From positions 1-35,109 of the forward strand of contig NZ_FNDE01000038.1 of NCBI RefSeq assembly GCF_900099925.1: a stretch of 35,109 nt of DNA, written 5' to 3'. The notes beneath the pieces are model-generated. The model was given only the letters and a program-made list of their open reading frames with translations, was not told where the DNA came from and ran no database searches. Of the stretch, positions 1 through 7,019 are shown piece by piece (the first letter of the stretch is position 1; the number at the start of each line of letters is the position of its first letter). The position numbers were made by a program, and so were the translations under genes. Source of the stretch: Aneurinibacillus thermoaerophilus. Its GTDB lineage: Bacteria; Bacillota; Bacilli; Aneurinibacillales; Aneurinibacillaceae.

Positions 1-1
1 A

Positions 2-259
2 AAGAGTATTGCAGACGCAGGGTGGAATCAACTTGTACAGTTCACCACTTACAAGGCTGAAAGTGCTGGTAAGCGTGTTGTTCTGGTTGATCCACGAAAC
101 ACAAGTCAACAATGCTCAAGCTGTGATGAAATCGTAAAGAAAACATTGGCTGTACGGACACATCATTGCCCTTCTTGTGGATTTGAATGTGACCGTGATG
201 TAAATGCCGCCAAAAACATTCTCAAACGGGCAGTACAACAACTACAAAACGTGTCGTAA
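2..259 (+). CDS. tnpB: TnpB (IS200/IS605 OrfB) C-terminal fragment, 5' end outside window
   Basis: Only the last 85 residues are in the window, in frame from base 2. They contain the TnpB zinc-finger pattern, CSSC followed by CPSC about 20 residues later, and then the final RuvC aspartate in CDRDVNAAKNI. TnpB is the RNA-guided nuclease carried by IS200/IS605 and IS1341-type elements and is related to Cas12. The bases after the stop have the element's right-end hairpin, so the gene sits at its normal place next to the transposon end. The rest of the gene, any tnpA and the left end lie upstream of the window, so intactness cannot be judged. The family call is sure. Confidence 0.93.
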   Translation, partial: KSIADAGWNQLVQFTTYKAESAGKRVVLVDPRNTSQQCSSCDEIVKKTLAVRTHHCPSCGFECDRDVNAAKNILKRAVQQLQNVS

Positions 260-354
260 GACACGCTAGGCTAGGAACTAGCCTTCGTGGAGAGTGCGAC
301 AATAGTCGGCTCGATGAAGCGAGAAGCTCTCCAATTTATTGGAGAGAGGTTCAC
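260..354 (+). ncRNA. IS200/IS605 right end and probable omega RNA scaffold 3' part
   Basis: Directly after the tnpB stop lies the typical right-end layout of IS1341-type elements: a GATGAAGCGAGAAGC stretch, then a 9-bp hairpin (327-335 pairing with 338-346), then GGTTCAC at 348-354. In this family the RNA made from the tnpB 3' end and right end guides TnpB, and the bases just outside the right end (from 355) act as guide. The guide here would therefore start in the disrupted secreted-protein gene. The scaffold probably begins inside tnpB. Its 5' limit cannot be set from sequence alone. Confidence 0.6.
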
Positions 355-759
355 TGTCACTCTCTTGTCGCTATAATTATATACCGTAGTTGTTGCATGC
401 CCATAATTATATCGGTCTACCCCCCTGTATGTATAGCCGCTTTTTGTGCCATAGGTAGGTGTTACTACTTCTGATGAATTGGGAGCCGAGTTTAGAGCTT
501 GCTGTTGGACCTGATTCATCAATTCTTGCTTATATGACTCAGCGCCCTCTTTACTATTGAAATAAAAAACAGGAATTTCATTTCCGTTTATGATTGCTCT
601 TTCCACTTTGTATGGCTTATTGGTGTTTGAAATATTTTCAGTAGACTGTATTTGTGATGTACTGGAACTCGGTTGAAAGCTTTCATCAGCAAAAACCATG
701 CTGCTTCCTAAAAGACTTATCGCAGCAACCAAAGGTATGATTTTCGATTTTTTTGCCAT
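271..759 (-). CDS. Secreted protein whose C-terminus has been replaced by a transposon end
   Basis: This is a 162-residue reading frame with a signal peptide: MAKKSK, a hydrophobic stretch, then an SMVFADES-type cleavage region near residue 25. A ribosome binding site (AAGGGGATG) precedes the ATG. The mature part is Ser/Thr/Asn-rich with a tyrosine-rich end (YTYRGVDRYNYGHATTTVYN). The IS200/IS605 right end stops at 354, so only about residues 1-135 are native. The last 27 or so are read out of the element's hairpin on its antisense strand. The original C-terminus is missing. I do not recognise the family, and it is unknown whether the hybrid protein is made. Confidence 0.6.
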   Translation of the reverse strand: MAKKSKIIPLVAAISLLGSSMVFADESFQPSSSTSQIQSTENISNTNKPYKVERAIINGNEIPVFYFNSKEGAESYKQELMNQVQQQALNSAPNSSEVVTPTYGTKSGYTYRGVDRYNYGHATTTVYNYSDKRVTVNLSPINWRASRFIEPTIVALSTKASS

Positions 760-882
760 AAAAACATCCCCTTTTTATTGTAATATTTATATAATTAAAT
801 GGCACCATAAAAATACAATATTTAACATTATTTGGTTTAATTTGTAAAATTAAGTTATTTGATGGAATCATAGGAGGTTTAT

Positions 883-1377
883 ATGAGAATATTAACACTG
901 ATGCTTGTTATTTCTCTATTTCTTACGTCTTGCACTGAAGTGAGAGACAAAGAAAAAGAACAGAAGAAAAACCAAATAAAAGAGGAAGTATGGTTGAAAG
1001 GGAAGGGGGAAAACTGGAAAATAGAAAATTGTTCAGCGAGAATTTTTGGTAATTCTATAGAGTTTGAAGGAGGCAAGATTCAATATATTGGCTCTGACCT
1101 ATTTAAGAACGAAAAAAATTTAAAAGATTTTTCGCTAGAGTTTTATCTAAAGGATAATACCCCTTTATACCGACATAAATTAATATATACTGATGTCAAT
1201 ATTCTAATAAAAAATGAAAAAATTGGTTTAATAAAAACTGATCTTCCTGAAAATAAGATATATGATACCAAAAAATACTTTGAAGAGATGTATTGTCTCA
1301 TTACATGGAATCAAGAAGGAAAGGAAAAAATAGAAAAAATAAAACTAAACATTGTCGAAAGTGAAAAAAATCCTTGA
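883..1377 (+). CDS. Hypothetical lipoprotein
   Basis: The 164-residue protein starts at an ATG preceded by AGGAGG at 871-876. Its N-terminus is a lipoprotein signal: MRILTLMLVISLFLTSC, with the lipobox LTSC placing the lipidated cysteine at residue 17. A charged Lys/Glu linker follows, and then a domain of beta-strand-like alternating residues with several aromatic positions. The protein is probably anchored on the outer face of the cytoplasmic membrane. No family is recognised. It is very AT-rich and stands alone between the disrupted secreted gene and a structured RNA locus. No rho-independent terminator is obvious right after the stop. Confidence 0.75.
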   Translation: MRILTLMLVISLFLTSCTEVRDKEKEQKKNQIKEEVWLKGKGENWKIENCSARIFGNSIEFEGGKIQYIGSDLFKNEKNLKDFSLEFYLKDNTPLYRHKLIYTDVNILIKNEKIGLIKTDLPENKIYDTKKYFEEMYCLITWNQEGKEKIEKIKLNIVESEKNP

Positions 1378-1516
1378 AGAATCAAAAAACAACCCATACT
1401 TTTAGTTGAAAAAGACGGAGTAATACAATTTTGTATTTGCTCGGTTAGTTATTTACCCGGTAAAATCAAAATAGACAATCTGCTATGCTTGAACCAATTA
1501 CAAATTGTACGGAAAT

Positions 1517-1639
1517 ACAAAAAAGCCACCGGGACTGATGGGGCTCCTACCTCCCACCAGTTCTGGAACGCCGAACAGGCCTCGGTGACCAGGCGAAACG
1601 CTCCGGCGACTTTTTATTACGTTTTATCTGAACGTAGTG
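1517..1639 (-). ncRNA. Structured RNA candidate, possibly a sporulation-controlled small RNA
   Basis: A GC-rich segment of about 100 bases stands in AT-rich DNA with no reading frame. Its ends pair: AAAAAG-CCRCCGG at 1520-1534 with the complementary run at 1600-1615. Both strands finish in a T-run after the closing stem. The minus strand has a good forespore-type promoter just upstream (1646-1676), so minus transcription is preferred. Size, context and promoter resemble the CsfG/ylbH-leader type of sporulation RNA, but I cannot confirm that consensus from memory. It could instead be a bidirectional terminator. Confidence 0.45.
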
Positions 1640-1645
1640 GGATAT

Positions 1646-1676
1646 AAAAATCTCCTTAATCTTGCGTCATTCATAC
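1646..1676 (-). promoter_or_regulatory. Candidate sigma-F/sigma-G promoter
   Basis: Read on the minus strand, GTATG (1672-1676) is followed after exactly 16 bases by GGAGATTTTT (1646-1655). The sigma-F/sigma-G type consensus is roughly GYATR, 16 bases, GGNRANANTW, and nine of ten -10 positions fit. Transcription would start near 1639, just before the structured RNA. Confidence 0.45.
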
Positions 1677-1765
1677 ACCATGATGTTATTCAACCATCGT
1701 TTCATTCGTCTAATATTTTACAAAACTCTTTTTCCAGAATAGAAAAAGAGCATGGGTCAATCCAT

Positions 1766-2235
1766 TTATTTCGCTAAAAAAAGTTCTTCTTTAAAAAATA
1801 GCTCCCCTTGTCATACCAATACATTCCATTGATGTTGCTGAACGCGTGTTATTTGAGTTACACATTCCGACTACTTTATGTGCATTCAACTTTTCAAAAG
1901 CGAACTTGTAGTAAAAGCTTTGCCGCTTCGCTTCCGTAACCTCGACTCCAATATTCAGGAAGGATTGAAAATCCGATTTCCCGGCTTTTTCTATAATTGA
2001 CATAGCTCCAAATTTGTGCTAAACCAATCGGCGTTTTACTTCTATCCGCTGCTAAAGTTACAACAAAATTATAATGGTTCGTTTCTTCGTTTTCTTCAAT
2101 TTTACGTAACAATTCTCTCGAACAACCTTTTCATCTAACGCTACATATTCTTCAAAATACCATAAATCTTTATTATATTCTAAAATCCAAATCATTGACT
2201 GATATCTTTGACAGCAATACTTTTTGTCCCGAAAT
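1766..2235 (-). pseudogene. GNAT family N-acetyltransferase, frameshifted
   Basis: A GNAT acetyltransferase can be followed on the minus strand only by changing frame at least three times. The pieces are an N-terminal stretch reading MIWILEYNKDLWYFEEYVAL near 2130-2200, a central part with the acetyl-CoA loop region EYWSRGYGSEAAKLLL (within 1894-2112), and a C-terminal part FAFEKLNAHKVVGMCNSNN (within 1791-2003). A further shift near 1795 restores a FKEELFLAK-type ending with a stop at 1766. All pieces line up in family order, so this is a recent pseudogene by small indels, unless sequencing errors explain it. The substrate is unknown. The start codon is unclear. Confidence 0.8.
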
Positions 2236-2427
2236 GTCCATTAAACATTCCTACCTTTTTCTATCTTGTTTTATCGTACGGAAGAAGTGTATGTTAAGGT
2301 TATTGTAAAATATTTCTTTATCTATTAGATTTTTTGGATATATTAATGTGTAACACTCTCATTTGCTTTAATTTGATTCGGCCGATGAGCTGATGAAGAT
2401 GCGAACTTCCAGCGTGAAAACAAACGG

Positions 2428-2455
2428 GGCTGTCTCATAAATAAGTGAGACAGCC
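2428..2455. terminator. Hairpin between the GNAT relic and mqnD
   Basis: A perfect 10-bp stem (GGCTGTCTCA / TGAGACAGCC) has an 8-base loop. T-rich DNA follows on the plus strand (from 2460) and, less strongly, on the minus strand. It would serve as terminator for mqnD. GAGACAGCC hairpins also occur near insertion sequence ends, so an IS scar is an alternative. Confidence 0.6.
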
Positions 2456-2492
2456 TCCCTTTTTTTCTTGGGTCAACTATTTGCGGGTCGTG

Positions 2493-3332
2493 TTAGCGCA
2501 GCGCCGCCAGATCCACTTTCGGCACAAGTCCTTCTTCTGCAGCCCGACTAAGTAGGGCGGTCACGGCTGCGTACCCATCTTCACCCAGATTCGCGGTGAA
2601 CTTGTTTACGTACAGGTCAATATGAGCCTGTGCTACTTCAGGGGCCAGCTCCTGAGCGTGGCATAGCACGTACTCACGGGATGACTCCGGGTTCGCCCAC
2701 GCGTATTCGACCGATGCGCGAATCCAGCCTGCGATCGCTTCCAGATCCAATGATCGACGGGCGATGATTGCTCCTAGCGGAATGGGTAGATGGGTGTCGG
2801 CTTCCCACCAGCTTCCTAAATCAACCAAGAGATTTAAACCATACGAAGGATATGTAAAGCGCGCCTCGTGGATTACCAGCCCGGCATCGACCAAACCATC
2901 GCGCACCGCCGGCATGATTTCATGAAACGGCATAACAATAATTTCACCCACGCCTCCTGGCACGTGCTGGGCTGCCCATAGCCGGAACAGTAGGTAGGCG
3001 GTTGATCGCTCACTAGGCACTGCGACCCGTCGGCCAGAGAGCATCGCTGGTTCCTTAGTTTTGGACGTACTGCTTTTCGTTAGCACCAATGGCCCGCAGC
3101 CTCGACCCAATGCCCCTCCGCATGGAAGTAATGCGTACTCGGACAGCACCCATGGCAGAGCTGCATACGAAATCTTGAGCACGTCCGGCCCGTTGGGGCT
3201 CGCTGCCAGACTGTTGGTGATGTCGATGTCCGCGTATAAAACGTCAAGCCGGGGTGCACCGGGCACAAGTCCGTGTACCCAGGCGTGGAAAACAAACGTG
3301 TCGTTGGGGCAGGGAGAAAAAGCGATTCTCAT
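2493..3332 (-). CDS. mqnD: 1,4-dihydroxy-6-naphthoate synthase MqnD
   Basis: The 279-residue protein matches the MqnD family of the futalosine pathway, which converts cyclic dehypoxanthine futalosine to 1,4-dihydroxy-6-naphthoate for menaquinone synthesis. Signature stretches are FSPCPNDTFVFHAWVHG at the N-terminus, DVLKISYAALP (Ser55), LLPCGGALGRGCGPLVL, SERSTAYLLFRLW (Thr111) and MPFHEI (His137). Ser, Thr and His in these places are the family's proposed catalytic residues. The ATG at 3332 has GGAGG 7 bases upstream and overlaps the mqnB stop as ATGA, so the two are translationally coupled. A longer frame to 3398 lacks such a site. GC content is much higher than in the neighbouring DNA, suggesting transfer. 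mqnA, mqnC and mqnE are not in the window. Confidence 0.92.
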   Translation of the reverse strand: MRIAFSPCPNDTFVFHAWVHGLVPGAPRLDVLYADIDITNSLAASPNGPDVLKISYAALPWVLSEYALLPCGGALGRGCGPLVLTKSSTSKTKEPAMLSGRRVAVPSERSTAYLLFRLWAAQHVPGGVGEIIVMPFHEIMPAVRDGLVDAGLVIHEARFTYPSYGLNLLVDLGSWWEADTHLPIPLGAIIARRSLDLEAIAGWIRASVEYAWANPESSREYVLCHAQELAPEVAQAHIDLYVNKFTANLGEDGYAAVTALLSRAAEEGLVPKVDLAALR

Positions 3333-4033
3333 AGTAACACCTCCAGTAATACTGAGCTTGCTGATTCTAGTATGTTTAGAGCTTCTTCGATACGCCATGC
3401 AGCTCGGTCACGTGGCCCGACGAGGTTCGATATAGCGCGAATTTCCAGGATTGGAATGCCATGATTATGGGCTGCGGTGGCTACGCCATAACCCTCCATT
3501 GCCTCGGCGGTCGCCCCTGGTACCCGCGAGGCTCGTTCGAAGGAGGTTGCAGCGGTACCCGTCACGGTTGATACAGTAAGCACCGGGCCAGTAGTGACCG
3601 GTAGTCCAGCGGCATGTAAAGCCTCTGTGACCTGGGTCACCAGGCTAGCATCGACTGGGATGCGGGTGGAGCCAAAGCCCAGCTCGTCCAAGCTACAGAA
3701 GCCTTCTGGAGTTTCTGCTCCCAGGTCGGCGGCGACGATCTCGTTTGCCACCACTAGAGAGCCTACTTCAGCCCGATTGGCAAATCCACCGCCAATTCCG
3801 GCGTTCACTACCAGGCCGTACTTGGCAGTTGCTAACGCCGTTGCCGTGCTGGCTGCGGCAGCCGCCGGGCCGACGCCTGCCACTAGGACGTTGAACCTGC
3901 TGTTGCCGTGAAGCCCACGCAATACCGCGTCTTTCTCGGCTGGGACAGAGGTTATCACGAGTACGCGCATTTCCGTTTCCTGTTGTTTGGGGTGTGAAAC
4001 AGCAGGCGTTTTTGCGCTCAAATCAAAATTCAT
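3329..4033 (-). CDS. mqnB: Futalosine hydrolase MqnB
   Basis: This protein of up to 234 residues belongs to the nucleoside phosphorylase/hydrolase superfamily. It has the futalosine hydrolase layout: MRVLVITSVPAEKDAVLRGL, the glycine-rich NAGIGGGFA strand, VVANEIVAADLGAETPEGF, and EAMEGYGVATAA, which aligns with the family's ribose-binding EMEG motif. It removes hypoxanthine from futalosine, giving dehypoxanthine futalosine. The ATG at 4033 has AAAGGAGAG at good spacing. An internal ATG at 3970 (MRVLV...) matches the usual family start but has a weaker site, so the first 21 residues may be extra. It is first in a two-gene operon with mqnD and shares its high GC content. Confidence 0.9.
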   Translation of the reverse strand: MNFDLSAKTPAVSHPKQQETEMRVLVITSVPAEKDAVLRGLHGNSRFNVLVAGVGPAAAAASTATALATAKYGLVVNAGIGGGFANRAEVGSLVVANEIVAADLGAETPEGFCSLDELGFGSTRIPVDASLVTQVTEALHAAGLPVTTGPVLTVSTVTGTAATSFERASRVPGATAEAMEGYGVATAAHNHGIPILEIRAISNLVGPRDRAAWRIEEALNILESASSVLLEVLL

Positions 4034-4644
4034 AATTATGCTCTCCTTTATTTTCTATCTACAATGACTTTGTTCCAAGCATGATCACGCTTTACTATTT
4101 TTAAAAAATCTATATTTTATCTGCTCTGTCCTCTCTATAAAACGCAGCAAGAATTTTTACATCCACTAAAATAATATTCTTATTCAAAGTTATCTTTATC
4201 TTAACGCCGTGTAAAGAGGGGAAGTTTATTGAAAAATTTTTATGGGAATGTTTGGAGACGAACATAGATTTTCATATTCGACATAATAATAAAGAAATTC
4301 TAGTTTTTTTAAAATTCTGTTCATTTCGAGAAATATGATTCAATACGTCATTGAATCAGGGTAAGGGGCGTTTATTTTTTACTTTTGACTTCTTAATGCT
4401 TGAGAAATTTTTTGGGTAAAAAGCTTAAAAACAATGCTTTGCATTTGGTATAATAACTCTTCATACATTTTTTATATTAAGTCTATTTTGAATATATTGT
4501 ATAATTTTCATTGTCTTAATAGAAAAGGAGGCACATGGAAGGGAAACGACACGATAAGTGAAAAAGGGATGCGAAGCTGTTACGATAGAGCGTTGATTGT
4601 TTCGAATTCGAAGATAGGAATATTAATTTAAGGCGGACGACTGT
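4034..4644. other. Gene-free AT-rich stretch with a small hairpin and a -10-like element
   Basis: No convincing gene is seen. It holds a perfect 8-bp inverted repeat (GATTCAAT at 4337-4344, ATTGAATC at 4350-4357) and a TATAAT at 4450-4455 without a good -35. A 65-residue frame at 4434-4631 has no ribosome binding site or family and was not accepted. Confidence 0.5.
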
Positions 4645-5265
4645 TTGAGTTTACATGTTGCAGTTTTAGGTGTTGGCGGTGTAGGTTAAGTATGTGCTGC
4701 GGAAGTTGTGAAAAAAGGGTATGTAAAAAAGTTAATTCTCGCAGATATCTTCACCGAAGGAGCAGAGAAATTCGTGAAAAAGTTACGTGAACAAACATCT
4801 GCAGAAATTGTTGTTTGTCAGGCAGATGCAAGCAGTACGGAAAGTGTTGTGGCGATTTTAACGGATGTTGATGTCTTGCTTTATGCGAGAATACCGGAGT
4901 ATAATTTTAAAGTTATGCAAGCATGCTTAGATACAAAAACACATGATATCGACATGGCTTCCGACGGCCCAGACTCGCTGTTACAGCAGTTAGATTGGGA
5001 TGGTAAATTTAAACAAGCGGGTATTGTAGGAATTATGGGATTGGGTTGTGATCTTGGATTCTCCAATGTTGCTGCTCGTTATGCCGCTGATTAAATGGAC
5101 ACTGTAAAAACAATTACTATTCTCGATGGGGATAACTCTGAAGTTGATTACGACGGCTTTTGTGCTTACTTTAGCCCGCAGACTGCAATTTTAGAGAGAC
5201 TACGGGCGCGAGGAATGGAATGGTATGTTATTAAGAAAACAAGTCCGATTATAAAAACGGCTTAA
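4645..5265 (+). pseudogene. Saccharopine dehydrogenase-like oxidoreductase, nonsense-mutated and truncated
   Basis: One frame runs from a TTG at 4645 to 5265 but carries stop codons at 4687-4689 (right after the Rossmann motif VLGVGGVG) and 5092-5094. Between and after the stops the sequence still reads as one saccharopine dehydrogenase-type NAD(P)-binding protein: LHVAVLGVGGVG at the start, KKLILADI, IVVCQADASSTESV, GIMGLGCDLGFSNVAARYAAD, then MDTVKTITILDGD beyond the second stop. About 207 codons remain of a family usually near 400. It lies upstream of a permease and looks like the first gene of an amino-acid-use operon that has decayed. The function before decay is uncertain. Confidence 0.82.
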
Positions 5266-5289
5266 TAAATAAAGGGTTTTTGTAAGTAA

Positions 5290-5415
5290 AATGGAGTAGC
5301 TTCCATTACTGGAGGCTATCCTGCTATATTCACTAAAACCAAAAATAGAGACTCTTATGTAGAAGAAACGTCGATTGAGACCGTTTTGCCAAAAGAAGGG
5401 GGGTATTTTCATTGA
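5290..5415 (+). pseudogene. C-terminal remnant of an unknown gene coupled to the permease
   Basis: Forty-one codons are open from 5290 (after a stop at 5287) to a TGA at 5413-5415: the ends read NGVASITGGYPAIF and SIETVLPKEGGYFH. The TGA overlaps the TTG start of the permease, which is normal operon coupling, so this is the true 3' end of a gene whose body has been deleted. It is not in frame with the saccharopine dehydrogenase relic. I do not recognise the family. Confidence 0.5.
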
Positions 5416-6743
5416 AAGAACAGACTAACCTGAAGCGAATACTTACATTAGCACCTGTTGTCATGATCGGACTTGCTTATATGGACCCGCTCGTCGTATT
5501 CGACTCATTCGGTGTGGTGGCACAGCTGACGAAAGGGCATACAGCTACTTCCTATATCGTAATCGTTGTAGCTCTGTTGTTTACTGCTTATAGCTATGGA
5601 AAAATGGTACAAGCCTATCCGTTTGCCGGTTCTACGTATACATATACGCAGAGAAGCTTCAGTCCTTACGTCGGTTTTCTTGTTGGTTGGGCGGTTATGC
5701 TGGATTATTTATTTCTTCCGATGGTCAACTATGCTATTGGTGGGGTTTATCTTTCCTCTGCTTTTCCAGCGATTCCATACCCAATATGGGTCATCATTTT
5801 GGCGACCATTCTGACTACTGTCACTTTACTAGGTGTTAAATTAACGGCAAATGTTAATACTTTGTTTGTCTCCTTTCAATTACTTGTAACAATTACATTT
5901 GTTGGATTTATGGTGAAAGGGATTACAAATGGGATAGGCGCTGGAGTTTTAATATCCTCAGAACCTTTTTATTCAACAAACATTGATTTGGGGCTTATTA
6001 TGTCAGGTGCCGCCATTCTTTGTTTTTCCTTTTTAGGATTTGATGCCGTTACAACACTATCGGAAGAAACGCTTGAACCGAAAAAGACAATTCCAAGAGC
6101 GATTTTTCTAGTTGCATTGATAGGCGGAGTATTGTTTACGACAACTTCATATTTTCTGCAGCTTGTGCATCCAGATTTTGCGGCGTATCAAGATGCCGAT
6201 GCAGCTTCAATGGAAATTGCTGAGCTTATCGGAGGTGCATTCTTACAAACTTTCTTCCTGAGTGGCTCCATGGTGGCTGTTTGTTCGTCTTCTCTGGCAT
6301 CGCAAACAAGCGCTTCACGTCTTCTGTTTGCGATGGGGAGGGAAGATTCCCTGCCAAAACGATTTTTTGGTTATATTCATCCGAAGCTTGGCACTCCGGT
6401 ATTCAATATTTTATTCATCGGTGTTATTTCTCTTACCGCAATAATGGGTGAACTTGAGGTGATTTTTTCATTCATCAGCTTTGGCGCACTCATTGGATTC
6501 ACATTCGTGAACTTATCTGTCATTGCTCATTATTTTGTGCGAAATAAGCAGCGTGGTGGAATGGATACGATTCGCTATCTTGTAATACCGGCTATTGGTG
6601 CAGTGGTTAGTATGTGGTTGTTTACAAGCCTTCATATATCTGCTCTCATCCTTGGTGTGAGCTGGATTATAGTCGGGGTTGTCTATTCCTTCTTTATAAG
6701 AAAGAAAAAACTAAGATTAGATCTCGCAATTGAAGAAGCTTAG
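5412..6743 (+). CDS. APC superfamily amino acid/polyamine permease, PuuP-like
   Basis: The 443-residue membrane protein has about 12 hydrophobic segments. Its N-terminal helices read LAPVVMIGLAYMDPLVVFDSFG, with AYSYGKMVQAYPFAGSTYTYTQRS and LVGWAVMLDYLFLPMVNY following, which closely match the putrescine importer PuuP group of the APC superfamily. It would import an amino acid or polyamine by proton symport. The TTG start overlaps the stop of the preceding gene remnant and has GGGGGG nearby as ribosome binding site. A rho-independent terminator follows at 6754. The upstream catabolic genes are broken but this gene is intact. The substrate is inferred only from family resemblance. Confidence 0.85.
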   Translation: MKEQTNLKRILTLAPVVMIGLAYMDPLVVFDSFGVVAQLTKGHTATSYIVIVVALLFTAYSYGKMVQAYPFAGSTYTYTQRSFSPYVGFLVGWAVMLDYLFLPMVNYAIGGVYLSSAFPAIPYPIWVIILATILTTVTLLGVKLTANVNTLFVSFQLLVTITFVGFMVKGITNGIGAGVLISSEPFYSTNIDLGLIMSGAAILCFSFLGFDAVTTLSEETLEPKKTIPRAIFLVALIGGVLFTTTSYFLQLVHPDFAAYQDADAASMEIAELIGGAFLQTFFLSGSMVAVCSSSLASQTSASRLLFAMGREDSLPKRFFGYIHPKLGTPVFNILFIGVISLTAIMGELEVIFSFISFGALIGFTFVNLSVIAHYFVRNKQRGGMDTIRYLVIPAIGAVVSMWLFTSLHISALILGVSWIIVGVVYSFFIRKKKLRLDLAIEEA

Positions 6744-6753
6744 ATCTTTGAAG

Positions 6754-6780
6754 ACCATTTCATCAGCTTGATGAGGTGGT
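6754..6780 (+). terminator. Rho-independent terminator of the permease operon
   Basis: ACCATTTCATCA pairs with TGATGAGGTGGT across a GCT loop and is followed by TTTTTT. Confidence 0.85.
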
Positions 6781-6927
6781 TTTTTATTCCCGATATACCC
6801 TTAATTTATTTTTATCTAAACCGTAATGTCTACATTCACTCCTGAATATTTATTCTTTTCGATAGCGAAAAAAGTGGAAGCAGGATGCCCGGTTGTTCCA
6901 TAAATAATAAAGAAAATTAATCCCGAT

Positions 6928-6956
6928 TTGACTTATATGTATTATTGTATTATAAA
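6928..6956 (+). promoter_or_regulatory. Sigma-A promoter of tcyP
   Basis: TTGACT (6928-6933), a 17-base spacer and TATAAA (6951-6956) are near consensus, 63 bases before the tcyP start. Confidence 0.75.
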
Positions 6957-7019
6957 ATAGATAAGACAAAGCAAGAAACAATCCAGAAAGATTATAAATA
7001 AGAACAAGGTGGGGTTAAA

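Noticed and set aside
2428-2455. Terminal inverted repeat of an IS1182-type element
   Set aside because: Only one short hairpin is present, without a transposase or a second end; a terminator explains it better.
3061-3911. Long plus-strand frames over mqnB and mqnD
   Set aside because: Antisense shadows caused by high GC content; the minus strand holds clear families.
4434-4631. 65-codon frame upstream of the saccharopine dehydrogenase relic
   Set aside because: No ribosome binding site, low-complexity N-terminus, no family resemblance.
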